DNA of 64,000 nt from Rhizobium nepotum 39/7 (GTDB lineage Bacteria > Pseudomonadota > Alphaproteobacteria > Rhizobiales > Rhizobiaceae). The notes under the pieces are model-generated. The model saw only the letters and a list, made by a program, of their open reading frames with translations, was not told the DNA's origin and ran no database searches. Position numbers and translations under genes: made by a program. How positions within the stretch are numbered: the first letter of the stretch is position 1; every line of letters begins with the position of its first letter. The DNA lies in contig NZ_JWJH01000012.1 of the NCBI RefSeq assembly GCF_000949865.1, positions 255,928 to 319,927 of the forward strand, read 5' to 3'. Positions 50,306 through 58,375 of the stretch are shown in pieces.

Positions 50306-51042
50306 GCAATACAAAGCCCGAAACCGGGCCGTTCTTCGCACGCGACCGCGATATCCATCCGCTGGCCTATGCCCCCGGATACAAGACCTCGATCCTGCGT
50401 TCGCCGCAGCGCGCCCTGATTTCGCTGGAAGGCACCAAAAGCGAGATCACCGGGCCGGTCTTCGGCCACAGCCTGCTGAACGCGCTGGATAACGACCTGA
50501 TCCTCAATTACGCCCGCCCCGGTGAAATGCCGATCGGCCCGCGAATTCTGGTCCATGGCCGGGTGCTGGACGAGCGCGGCCGCGGCGTGGACGGCGCGCT
50601 GGTGGAGTTCTGGCAGGCCAATGCCGGCGGGCGTTATCGTCACAAGAAAGAAACCTATCTCGCCGCCATCGATCCGAATTTCGGGGGCGTCGGCCGCACG
50701 ATCACGGATGAGAACGGTTATTACTGGTTCAAGACCATTCAGCCGGGCGCTTATCCCTGGCCGAACGGCGTCAATGACTGGCGGCCCGCCCATATTCACT
50801 TCTCGGTCTTCGGCCACGGTTTTGCCCAGCGGCTGATCACCCAGATGTATTTCGAGGGCGATCCGCTGATCTGGAAATGTCCGATCGTCAAAACCATTCC
50901 GGACGAGGATGCGATCAAGCGGCTGATCGCACCGCTCGACATGAATTCGAACATTCCGATGGACATGCTGGCATACAAATTCGACATCGTGCTTCGCGGC
51001 CGCCGCTCCACATTTTTCGAAAACCGCAAGGAAGGTAACTGA
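50302..51042 (+). CDS. pcaH: protocatechuate 3,4-dioxygenase beta subunit
   Basis: 246 residues of intradiol dioxygenase. The iron ligands of this subunit are expected among the tyrosines in [11 protein letters not shown] and [10 protein letters not shown] and the histidines in HIHFSVFG. It opens the protocatechuate ring between the hydroxyls to give 3-carboxy-cis,cis-muconate, with PcaG as partner. It overlaps pcaC by 4 nt and is 2 nt from pcaG. Confidence 0.95.
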   Translation: MSNTKPETGPFFARDRDIHPLAYAPGYKTSILRSPQRALISLEGTKSEITGPVFGHSLLNALDNDLILNYARPGEMPIGPRILVHGRVLDERGRGVDGALVEFWQANAGGRYRHKKETYLAAIDPNFGGVGRTITDENGYYWFKTIQPGAYPWPNGVNDWRPAHIHFSVFGHGFAQRLITQMYFEGDPLIWKCPIVKTIPDEDAIKRLIAPLDMNSNIPMDMLAYKFDIVLRGRRSTFFENRKEGN

Positions 51043-51044
51043 TC

Positions 51045-51665
51045 ATGGTCCAGCCACTCGGTTATCTCAAGGAATCGGCCTCGCAAACGGCAGGGCCATA
51101 TGTCCATATCGGCTGCACCCCCAATTTCGTCGGCATAGAAGGCATATTCGAAAAGGATCTCGGCTCCGGCGCGCTCTACAACGACAAGGCCCGTGGCGAA
51201 CGCATCAGCGTGCGCGGCACAGTCTATGACGGCGCTGGCATGCCGCTGAAGGACGCCCTGATCGAGATCTGGCAGGCGGATACGGACGGTTATTACAACA
51301 GCCCCAGCGAGACGCGCGGCAAGGCGGACCCGAATTTCACCGGCTGGGGCCGCTCGCCGGGCGACATGGATACCGGAGAATTCGTTTTCGAAACGATCAA
51401 GCCCGGCAAGGTGCCGTTCAGGGATGGCAGGCCCATGGCGCCGCACATCACTTTCTGGATCGTGGCGCGCGGCATCAATATCGGCCTGCAGACCCGCATG
51501 TATTTTCCCGAGGAGCACGAGGCCAATGCAGCCGACCCGGTTCTTGCCCGCGTCGAGCAGAAAAGCCGCATCGCCACGCTTGTCGCCAAAAAGGAGGAAG
51601 GAAACATCTATCGTTTCGATATCCGCCTTCAGGGCGAGGGCGAAACCGTGTTTTTCGACATCTGA
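51045..51665 (+). CDS. pcaG: protocatechuate 3,4-dioxygenase alpha subunit
   Basis: 206 residues, homologous to PcaH along the beta-sandwich core (RGTVYDGAGMPLKDALIEIWQAD; PHITFWIVARGINIGLQTRMYF) but without the full iron-ligand set, as usual for the alpha subunit. It is 2 nt after pcaH with GGAAGG upstream and 18 nt before pcaB. Confidence 0.95.
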   Translation: MVQPLGYLKESASQTAGPYVHIGCTPNFVGIEGIFEKDLGSGALYNDKARGERISVRGTVYDGAGMPLKDALIEIWQADTDGYYNSPSETRGKADPNFTGWGRSPGDMDTGEFVFETIKPGKVPFRDGRPMAPHITFWIVARGINIGLQTRMYFPEEHEANAADPVLARVEQKSRIATLVAKKEEGNIYRFDIRLQGEGETVFFDI

Positions 51666-51683
51666 GCGGAGCCGTAACCTGAG

Positions 51684-52745
51684 ATGAGCCTTTCCCCCTT
51701 CGAACATCCGTTTCTCTCCGGCCTTTTCGGCGACAGCGAAATCATCGAGCTGTTTTCGGCCAAAGCGGATATCGACGCCATGATCCGCTTCGAGACGGCG
51801 CTGGCGCAGGCGGAAGCCGGGGCGGGTGTCATTGCAGCAGATGCGGCGGACGCGATCGTCTCGGGGCTTTCGGATTTTGCCGCCGATATCACCGCCCTTC
51901 GCCATGGCGTTGCCAAAGATGGCGTCGTGGTGCCTGAACTCATCAGGCAAATGCGCGCGGCGGTCGCGGGTGCTGCGGCGGAAAAGCTGCATTTCGGCGC
52001 AACCAGCCAGGATGTCATCGATACCAGCCTGATGTTGCGGCTGAAGGCGGCGGTGGAAATCATCGCGGCCCGGCTCGGCCGTCTTGTCGATACACTCAGT
52101 GATATCTCAGCCCGCGACGGCGGCAACCCGCTGACGGGATATACCCGCATGCAGGCCGCCATCACCATCACCGTCTCCGACAGGGTGGCGAGCTGGATCG
52201 ATCCGCTGGAACGGCACCTGGTGCGGATCGATACCTTTTTGCAGAACGGTTTTGCTGTTCAGTTCGGCGGCGCGGCCGGTACGCTGGAAAAGCTCGGCGA
52301 CAAGGCCGGTGCGGTGCGCGCCGATCTTGCCAGGCGGCTCGGCCTTTCCAACCGACCGCAATGGCACAGCCAACGCGACGGCATCGTCGAATTTGGCAAT
52401 CTGCTGTCGCTCGTCACCGGAACGCTCGGCAAGTTCGGGCAGGACATCGCGCTTCTGGCCGAAATCGGCGCGGAAATCCGCATGAGCGGCGGTGGCGGTT
52501 CGTCGGCCATGCCGCACAAGCAGAACCCGGTCAATGCGGAAACACTGGTGACGCTGGCACGCTTCAACGCCGTACAGATTTCAGCGTTGCACCAGTCTCT
52601 CGTCCACGAGCAGGAACGCTCGGGCGCGGGCTGGATGCTCGAATGGATGTCGCTGCCGCAAATGGTGACGGCAACGGGGTCCTCTCTGCTGATCGCCGAG
52701 CGCCTCGCCGCGCAGATCGACCGGCTGGGAGCAGGCGAAGAATAG
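51684..52745 (+). CDS. pcaB: 3-carboxy-cis,cis-muconate cycloisomerase
   Basis: 353 residues of the fumarase/aspartase superfamily with the signature GSSAMPHKQNPVNAE near residue 275 and FGATSQDVIDTS near 107. It cyclises 3-carboxymuconate to gamma-carboxymuconolactone. The length is similar to rhizobial PcaB, which lacks the extra C-terminal region of Pseudomonas enzymes. Last gene of pcaDCHGB. Confidence 0.93.
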   Translation: MSLSPFEHPFLSGLFGDSEIIELFSAKADIDAMIRFETALAQAEAGAGVIAADAADAIVSGLSDFAADITALRHGVAKDGVVVPELIRQMRAAVAGAAAEKLHFGATSQDVIDTSLMLRLKAAVEIIAARLGRLVDTLSDISARDGGNPLTGYTRMQAAITITVSDRVASWIDPLERHLVRIDTFLQNGFAVQFGGAAGTLEKLGDKAGAVRADLARRLGLSNRPQWHSQRDGIVEFGNLLSLVTGTLGKFGQDIALLAEIGAEIRMSGGGGSSAMPHKQNPVNAETLVTLARFNAVQISALHQSLVHEQERSGAGWMLEWMSLPQMVTATGSSLLIAERLAAQIDRLGAGEE

Positions 52746-53113
52746 CGCAAGGAACAACTGGTTTTTCGCAGAAATGAGCGATTTGCGAACGCTCTTTCGA
52801 CAATTCGGGAACGGTGCAGACGCACATCGAAAACGCTTGCGCTATTTCACATTAGCCATTGATAAAAAACGGCTTTCCTGAACAGTTCGACTAACAAAAA
52901 AATGATTTTCAAGCTGTTTTTAACCGGAGTTGGCGCTTGACATAAAATTGAACTAACTGGTACAAACATTTCAAATAATACTGCGCGGCGATAAGGGGTA
53001 TTGAGCTTTCGCGGCGCGGCAAAAACAAACGGAGGGCTTTGGAGCGATAGGTTTCCAAAGCGATGCGAGCAAGGCGAAACGCCTGTTCGGACCCGAACGG
53101 GTTGGGAGGAAAT
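52746..53113 (+). other. intergenic region with promoter for the quinate-linked importer
   Basis: A 368-nt gap without a gene. A strong candidate promoter is present: TTGACA at 52937-52942 and TACAAA at 52961-52966, 18 nt apart. An imperfect palindrome at 52948-52965 covers the spacer and -10. A further partial match to half of that palindrome (TTCGACTAAC) is seen at about 52887-52896. GGGAGGA before 53114 is the ribosome site. No terminator hairpin for pcaB stands out. Confidence 0.6.
52948..52965. promoter_or_regulatory. putative TetR (QuiR-like) operator overlapping the importer promoter
   Basis: TTGAACTAACTGGTACAA matches its own reverse complement at 12 of 18 positions. On the opposite strand its core, ACCAGTTAGTTCA, matches ACCAATTAGTACA before quiC (58337-58354) at 11 of 13 positions. 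Lying across the -10 and spacer of a good sigma70-type promoter, it suits a repressor. Confidence 0.55.
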
Positions 53114-53782
53114 ATGTCTTACAGTCTCGATTTTTCGGCGGTCATAGACCGCCTGCCCGAGCTGCTTCTGGCCTGTCTTGCAACGATCGGCCTTGCAATC
53201 GCTGGCATGTCGCTCGCCACCGTCATCGGGGTTCTCGGCGTCGTCGCCCGCCGCTCGCGTTTCAAGCTACTGCGCGGTCTGGTCATCGGTTTTGTGGAGG
53301 CCATCCGCAACACGCCGTTTCTGGTGCAGATATTCTTCATCTTCTTCGCCCTGCCGCAGATCGGCATCAAGCTCAACCCCACGACCACCGCCATCATCGC
53401 GCTGGCGCTGAACGGCGGCGCCTACGCCATTGAAATCATTCGCGGCGGCGTGGATTCCATTCCCAAGGGGCAGGTTGAAGCGGGATTGGCGCTCGGCCTG
53501 CGCCGGGCGCAGATCTTCCGGCACATCATTCTCAAGCCGGCGTTGCGCGCGGTTTATCCCTCGCTCACCAGCCAGTTCATCATGCTGACGCTGACCACCT
53601 CGGTCTGCACCTCAATCGCGGCTTACGAGCTGACTTCGGTCGCGCAGCAGATCGAAGCGGACACCTTCCGCTCGTTTGAGGTCTATTTCTCGATCACGCT
53701 GCTTTATCTGGTCATTTCCTCGCTGATGATGGGCATTTTTTCCCTCATCTCCCGCACATCGTTCAGCTATCCGGTCAAGTGA
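53114..53782 (+). CDS. polar-amino-acid-type ABC permease (quinate/shikimate-linked)
   Basis: 222 residues from the ATG at 53114 (GGGAGGA upstream). About five membrane helices with the HisM/GlnP-type core: NTPFLVQIFFIFFALP near 75 and the coupling loop GQVEAGLALGLRRAQIFRHI near 125. It forms the channel with the next permease. Members usually carry amino acids or opines, but the genes behind it are for quinate/shikimate breakdown, so an aromatic-precursor acid is the inferred substrate. Confidence 0.88.
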   Translation: MSYSLDFSAVIDRLPELLLACLATIGLAIAGMSLATVIGVLGVVARRSRFKLLRGLVIGFVEAIRNTPFLVQIFFIFFALPQIGIKLNPTTTAIIALALNGGAYAIEIIRGGVDSIPKGQVEAGLALGLRRAQIFRHIILKPALRAVYPSLTSQFIMLTLTTSVCTSIAAYELTSVAQQIEADTFRSFEVYFSITLLYLVISSLMMGIFSLISRTSFSYPVK

Positions 53783-53792
53783 GGAAAAGACA

Positions 53793-54443
53793 ATGGCATC
53801 CATCGGTCCCAACGAACTCTTCTTCCTGCTGCAAGGCCTGAAATGGACCCTTGCGCTGACCCTGATCGGCTTTATCGGCGGCGGCGTTTTCGGCCTTTGC
53901 ATAGCGCTCGGCCGCGTGGCCGAAAGCCCGGCGATCCAGCGCGCCAGCACCGGCTACATTGCGGTCTTCCAGGGCACACCGCTCCTGATGCAGCTCTTCG
54001 TCGTTTATTACGGCGTGGCGCTTGCGGGGCTGAATGTCGATGCCTGGATCGCGGTCGCCATCGCATTCACGCTGCATGCCAGCGCCTTTCTGGGTGAAAT
54101 CTGGCGCGGTGGCATCCAGGCGGTGCCGAAAGGCCAGACCGAAGCCGCCAACGCGCTCGGCCTGCATTACGTGTCGCGAATGAAGGACGTGGTTCTGCCG
54201 CAGGCCTTCAAGATATCACTGCCCGCCACCATCGGTTTTCTGGTGCAGCTCATCAAGGGCACGTCGCTCGCCGCCATCGTCGGTTTCGTCGAACTGTCCC
54301 GCGCCGGTCAGATCGTCTCCAACCAGACGTTCCGCCCGCTGACTGTCTTTGCCATCGTCGGCATCATGTATTTCCTGATCTGCTGGCCGCTTTCCCTGTG
54401 GGGCGCTGGCGTCGAAAAGCGGATGCAAGCCGCTTCCCGCTAA
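53793..54443 (+). CDS. polar-amino-acid-type ABC permease (partner)
   Basis: 216 residues, same family as the preceding gene (FQGTPLLMQLFVVYYGVA near 60; coupling loop GQTEAANALGLHYVSRMKDV near 115). The two make a heterodimeric channel. 10 nt separate them. Confidence 0.88.
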   Translation: MASIGPNELFFLLQGLKWTLALTLIGFIGGGVFGLCIALGRVAESPAIQRASTGYIAVFQGTPLLMQLFVVYYGVALAGLNVDAWIAVAIAFTLHASAFLGEIWRGGIQAVPKGQTEAANALGLHYVSRMKDVVLPQAFKISLPATIGFLVQLIKGTSLAAIVGFVELSRAGQIVSNQTFRPLTVFAIVGIMYFLICWPLSLWGAGVEKRMQAASR

Positions 54444-54486
54444 TACCCATCAACATGTCATCAAGCTTTGTAAGGAGGAGCAAAAG

Positions 54487-55323
54487 ATGAAATCCAACGG
54501 TAAATTCTCACGTCGCACCCTGCTCGCGCTCGCCGCGGCAACGGTCGCCCTGCCCTTTATCGCACCGGTCGATGCCTTCGCCGGCACGGTCGATGAGGCC
54601 AAGGCCAAGGGCAAGGTCGTGATCGGCATCCAAGGCGACAATTCGCCATGGGGATTCGTCAATTCGAGTGGTGTGCAGGATGGCCTCGATGCGGATATCG
54701 GCAAGGCCTTTGCCGAATATCTCGGCGTCAAGGTCGAGTTCGTGCCGCTCGCCGTGGCGAACCGCATCCCGGCCCTGCTCACCGGCAAGGTCGATCTGCT
54801 GTTCGCAACCATGGGCATGACCGCCGAGCGCGCCAAGACAATCCAGTATTCCAAGCCCTATGCCGGTAACGTGCTTTCCGTCTACGGCCCCAAGGACAAG
54901 AAGATCGGCAACTATGACGATCTGACCGGCGTTTCGGTCGGCGTTCCGAAGTCCAGTGCCATGGACACGGCAATCACGGCAGGTGCAGGCTCCAAGGCCA
55001 AGATCCTGCGCTTTGACGATGACGCCGCCAATATTCAGGCGCTGATTTCCGGCCAGGTCGAGGCCGTTGGCGGCAACCAGTTTTATGGCGACCGACTCAA
55101 TCAGGCTGCCGAAGGCAAATACGAGCCGAAGTTCGACCTGACGACGCTTTACAACGGCGCCGGCACCCGTCCAGGCGAAAAGGACTGGAACGAGAGCGTC
55201 AACGCCTTCCTCGACAAGATCAAGTCGGATGGCCAGCTGGCCAAAATCTACGACAAGTGGATGAAGCGCGAAGTTCCCGCTTTCCCGGAAAGCCTGCCCG
55301 ATATTCCTTTCACCGTGAAGTGA
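54487..55323 (+). CDS. periplasmic binding protein of the quinate/shikimate-linked importer
   Basis: 278 residues. The signal peptide has a twin-arginine-like start (FSRRTLLALAAATVALPF) and ends near AFAG. The mature part has the amino-acid-binding class II fold: VVIGIQGDNSPWGFVNSSGVQDGLDADIGKAFA near 38-70, DLLFATMGMTAERAKTIQYSKPY near 100. The C terminus reads FLDKIKSDGQLAKIYDKWMK. TGA ends the gene, but the same frame continues into a second, diverged copy of this tail. Ligand inferred from context. Confidence 0.88.
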   Translation: MKSNGKFSRRTLLALAAATVALPFIAPVDAFAGTVDEAKAKGKVVIGIQGDNSPWGFVNSSGVQDGLDADIGKAFAEYLGVKVEFVPLAVANRIPALLTGKVDLLFATMGMTAERAKTIQYSKPYAGNVLSVYGPKDKKIGNYDDLTGVSVGVPKSSAMDTAITAGAGSKAKILRFDDDAANIQALISGQVEAVGGNQFYGDRLNQAAEGKYEPKFDLTTLYNGAGTRPGEKDWNESVNAFLDKIKSDGQLAKIYDKWMKREVPAFPESLPDIPFTVK

Positions 55324-55446
55324 GGGATTGATCTCGACCAGATCAAGGTGAATGGCGACCTCGCAAAGGTCTACGCCAGGTGGATGAAACGGGAAGCGCC
55401 GCAGTTACCGACGTCGCTTCCCGACATTCCCTACACCGTCAACTAA
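55324..55446 (+). pseudogene. remnant C-terminal tail of a second binding-protein gene
   Basis: Directly after the binding-protein TGA, in the same frame, 37 codons (55333-55443) encode [19 protein letters not shown] and onward to LPDIPYTVN, ending at TAA 55444-55446. By hand alignment, 24 of 37 residues equal the tail of the intact protein. There is no start codon or ribosome site for it. It looks like what is left of a paralogous gene after a deletion or recombination, not a recent copy. Confidence 0.8.
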
Positions 55447-55475
55447 CGCTGCTTCCCAGCATGAAGGAAAGTTCC

Positions 55476-56237
55476 ATGTCGCAATCCTCCGCCGCACAGG
55501 CTCCGCTGATCGCCCTTGAAGGGGTTGGGAAGTGGTATGGAGCCTTCCATGCGCTTAAAGGCGTCAACATGACGGTTCGCAAAGGCGAAAAAATCGTTCT
55601 TTGCGGCCCGTCCGGTTCGGGAAAATCCACCCTTATCCGCTGTATCAACCATCTGGAGGAAATCCAGGAGGGCAAGATCACGGTCGAGGGCACTACGCTG
55701 TCGGATTCCAGCCGCGCCATCGATGCGGTTCGCCGCGAAGTGGGCATGGTGTTCCAGAGCTTCAATCTCTTCCCGCACAAGACCATCATGGAAAACTGCA
55801 CGCTTGCACCCATGCGGGTGAAGGGCCTGTCGAAAGCCGATGCGGAAGCCACCGCGCGCAAATATCTGGAACGCGTGCGCATTCTCAATCAGGCCGATAA
55901 ATATCCGGCGCAGCTTTCCGGCGGCCAGCAGCAGCGCGCGGCAATTGCCCGTGCGCTCTGCATGGAACCGAAGGCCATGCTGTTCGATGAGCCGACCTCG
56001 GCGCTCGATCCGGAAATGGTCAAGGAAGTGCTCGACACGATGATCGGCCTTGCCCGCGACGGTATGACGATGATCTGCGTGACCCATGAAATGGGCTTTG
56101 CCCGCCAGGTCGCCGACCGCGTGGTCTTCATGTCGGAAGGCGAGATCATCGAGGAAGGCCCGCCGGACGAGTTCTTCCGCGATCCCAAGCACCAGCGCAC
56201 CCGCACCTTCCTCGGCGAGATTCTCGCCCATCACTGA
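55476..56237 (+). CDS. polar-amino-acid-type ABC ATPase
   Basis: 253 residues from the ATG at 55476 (AAGGAAA upstream; an ATG at 55461 is possible). Walker A is GPSGSGKST, the signature [16 protein letters not shown], Walker [16 protein letters not shown] and the H-loop CVTHEMGFA, as in GlnQ/HisP. It energises the two permeases above. The gap to the binding-protein gene is filled by the remnant tail. Confidence 0.92.
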   Translation: MSQSSAAQAPLIALEGVGKWYGAFHALKGVNMTVRKGEKIVLCGPSGSGKSTLIRCINHLEEIQEGKITVEGTTLSDSSRAIDAVRREVGMVFQSFNLFPHKTIMENCTLAPMRVKGLSKADAEATARKYLERVRILNQADKYPAQLSGGQQQRAAIARALCMEPKAMLFDEPTSALDPEMVKEVLDTMIGLARDGMTMICVTHEMGFARQVADRVVFMSEGEIIEEGPPDEFFRDPKHQRTRTFLGEILAHH

Positions 56238-56295
56238 TGGTTTTCCAGAACCGACAGGCAGGCGGGGATTATCCCCGTCTCTCCCACCCCGTCCG

Positions 56296-57183
56296 ATGAG
56301 CGATGACCTGATCATGACAGACACAAAATCCTTCAAGGTTGCCCTGATCGGCGCCGACATACAGCTTTCCAAATCTCCAGCGCTGCATATGCGCGAAGGC
56401 GCGGCCCACGGCCTCGATTATTCCTATGAGCTTGTCGACGTCGTGGCGCGCAATGTGGCCGAGAGCGCACTTGCCGATCTGCTCGACGAGCTGGAAGCGC
56501 GCGGCTTTGCTGGCACCAACATCACCCATCCCTTCAAGCAGGCGGTGCTTCCGCACCTGCATGAATTATCCGACGATGCCCGCATGCTCGGCGCGGTAAA
56601 TACCGTCGTCTTCAAGGACGGACGCCGCATAGGGCACAATACGGACTGGTACGGCTTTTACGAAAGCTTCGTGCGTGGCCTGCCGGATGCGAAACGTGAC
56701 CGGGCGCTGCTGATCGGCGCCGGGGGTGCTGGCGTTGCGGTGGCCCATGCAGCGTTGAAACTCGGCATTGGCCGTCTCGATATCTGCGACCGCGATCTTG
56801 GCCGTGCCGAGCGGCTGGCTGGCGAACTCAACGGCCGTTTTGGCGAAGGCCGCGCCTTTGCCGTGAATGATCCGGCGGCGTCCCTCCCCTTCGCGGACGG
56901 GTTGATCCACGCCACGCCGATGGGCATGCCCGCCCATCCCGGCATGCCGGTAGAGGCAGATCTCCTCGAACAACGGCACTGGGTGGCCGATATCGTCTAT
57001 ATGCCGCTCGTGACCGAGCTTCTGGCGACGGCGGCCAGAAAAGGCTGTCGCACCTTGCCCGGCGGTGGCATGACCGTGTTTCAGGCTGTCGGTGCATTTC
57101 GCCTGTTCTGCGGCCGCGAGCCGGATCCTGCGCGCATGACCGCGCATTTCACCGAGCTTTGCATGGCGGAGGGGGTGGCGTGA
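56296..57183 (+). CDS. quinate/shikimate dehydrogenase (AroE family)
   Basis: 295 residues from the ATG at 56296 (an ATG at 56314 is also possible; neither has a strong ribosome site). AroE-family motifs are [12 protein letters not shown] near residue 22, NITHPFKQA near 75 with the catalytic lysine, GAVNTVVF near 98, GHNTDWYGF near 115 and a Rossmann [12 protein letters not shown] near 140. In a catabolic cluster it probably runs as a dehydrogenase, oxidising quinate to 3-dehydroquinate and/or shikimate to 3-dehydroshikimate, in the manner of YdiB or QsuD, not for biosynthesis. It overlaps aroQ by 4 nt. Confidence 0.88.
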   Translation: MSDDLIMTDTKSFKVALIGADIQLSKSPALHMREGAAHGLDYSYELVDVVARNVAESALADLLDELEARGFAGTNITHPFKQAVLPHLHELSDDARMLGAVNTVVFKDGRRIGHNTDWYGFYESFVRGLPDAKRDRALLIGAGGAGVAVAHAALKLGIGRLDICDRDLGRAERLAGELNGRFGEGRAFAVNDPAASLPFADGLIHATPMGMPAHPGMPVEADLLEQRHWVADIVYMPLVTELLATAARKGCRTLPGGGMTVFQAVGAFRLFCGREPDPARMTAHFTELCMAEGVA

Positions 57184-57623
57184 GCCTTTTCACCATCCTC
57201 AACGGGCCGAACCTCAATCTGCTCGGCCAGCGCCAACCGGAAATCTACGGCTACGAGACGATGGCCGATGTGGAGGGCACTTGCCGCAAAATAGCAGAAG
57301 CCGCAGGCCACGAGATATTCTTCGCCCAGAGCAACCGGGAATATGAGCTGATCGACTGGATCCACGCGGCGCGCGGCACATCGGCGGGCATCGTCATCAA
57401 TCCCGGCGCCTTTACCCACACCTCGGTGGCGATCCTCGATGCGCTCAACGCCTTCGAAGGGCCGGTGATCGAGGTTCACATTTCCAACATCCACAAACGC
57501 GAGGTTTTCCGCCACCATTCCTATGTCTCGACACGCGCCGAAGGCGTGATCGCCGGTCTCGGCATCGAAGGTTACGGGGTGGCGCTCAGCCACCTCATCG
57601 GCCGTCTTTCCCGATCGTCGTGA
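57180..57623 (+). CDS. aroQ: type II 3-dehydroquinate dehydratase
   Basis: 147 residues from a GTG at 57180 inside the stop of the preceding gene (GTGA). Type II dehydroquinase motifs: [18 protein letters not shown] at residues 5-22 with the Arg/Tyr of the active loop, [13 protein letters not shown] near 45, [16 protein letters not shown] near 70 and [17 protein letters not shown] near 95. It converts 3-dehydroquinate to 3-dehydroshikimate, here in the catabolic direction feeding QuiC. The 3' end overlaps the oppositely directed TetR gene by 29 nt. Confidence 0.93.
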   Translation: MSLFTILNGPNLNLLGQRQPEIYGYETMADVEGTCRKIAEAAGHEIFFAQSNREYELIDWIHAARGTSAGIVINPGAFTHTSVAILDALNAFEGPVIEVHISNIHKREVFRHHSYVSTRAEGVIAGLGIEGYGVALSHLIGRLSRSS

Positions 57624-58293
57624 TATGGTCGGGGCTCAGCACATAACGCAAAACCATGTCGCTGACGCGCCGCGACAATGTCTCCTGACCCTCATCGGTA
57701 AACAGGCTGTCGCCGAAGATGAACGAGAAGGTCGCGACGTTCGAGACGTTGAAAAAGGACAGCGCGCTGATCTGCCAGTGCAGTTCCAGCGCATCGATGC
57801 CGTTGCGGAAAATGCCGCGCTCCTGGCCGCGCAGCAATACGCCTTCCAGGGCATCGATGGCGGGCCGGTTGAGCTGGCGGATCGTTTCCGACGACTGCAT
57901 GTGGCGGCCGTGGTGAATATTCTCGATCATCACCATGCGGATGAAAGCCGGATTGCGGCGGTGATGGTCGAAAGTGAACCGACAGAGCTTTTCAAGCGCC
58001 GCGGTCGGCTCCATGCCGTCCAGCTCCAGATCGCTTTCGCCCCCGCGCACCTTGGCATAGGCTTCTTCAAGAACGCGCTGGTAAAGCCCTTCCTTGTCGG
58101 TAAAATAATAATAGATCATCCGCTTGGACGTGCGCGTGCGGGCGGCGATCTCATCGATGCGCGCCCCCGACAGGCCGTTTTGCGAAAACTCCTCCATCGC
58201 AACGGAAAGAATGTCGCGGCGCACGCCTTCCGGATCGCGCTTCGCCTGCCGGATTTCACGAGTGCCGTTCGAAGTTGCGCTTTTTGTCATCAT
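57595..58293 (-). CDS. TetR-family regulator (QuiR-like)
   Basis: 232 residues: TetR helix-turn-helix at about 25-70 ([28 protein letters not shown]) and an alpha-helical ligand domain. It is divergent from quiC, convergent with aroQ, and surrounded by the quinate genes, so it is the probable repressor of this set. Operator-like palindromes before quiC and the importer fit this. The ligand could be quinate, shikimate, dehydroshikimate or protocatechuate. Confidence 0.85.
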   Translation of the reverse strand: MMTKSATSNGTREIRQAKRDPEGVRRDILSVAMEEFSQNGLSGARIDEIAARTRTSKRMIYYYFTDKEGLYQRVLEEAYAKVRGGESDLELDGMEPTAALEKLCRFTFDHHRRNPAFIRMVMIENIHHGRHMQSSETIRQLNRPAIDALEGVLLRGQERGIFRNGIDALELHWQISALSFFNVSNVATFSFIFGDSLFTDEGQETLSRRVSDMVLRYVLSPDHITTIGKDGR

Positions 58294-58336
58294 CCATCCA
58301 TCAGCAGGGCGAACGGCTTACCGCCGCACCTTTATT

Positions 58337-58354
58337 ATTAACCAATTAGTACAT
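58337..58354. promoter_or_regulatory. putative TetR (QuiR-like) operator before quiC
   Basis: ATTAACCAATTAGTACAT, in the 82-nt divergent region, shares the core ACCA-TTAGT-CA with the site at 52948-52965 on the opposite strand. The location allows joint control of quiC and the TetR gene. Confidence 0.5.
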
Positions 58355-58375
58355 AACGCTGAAAGGGAACGCAAT

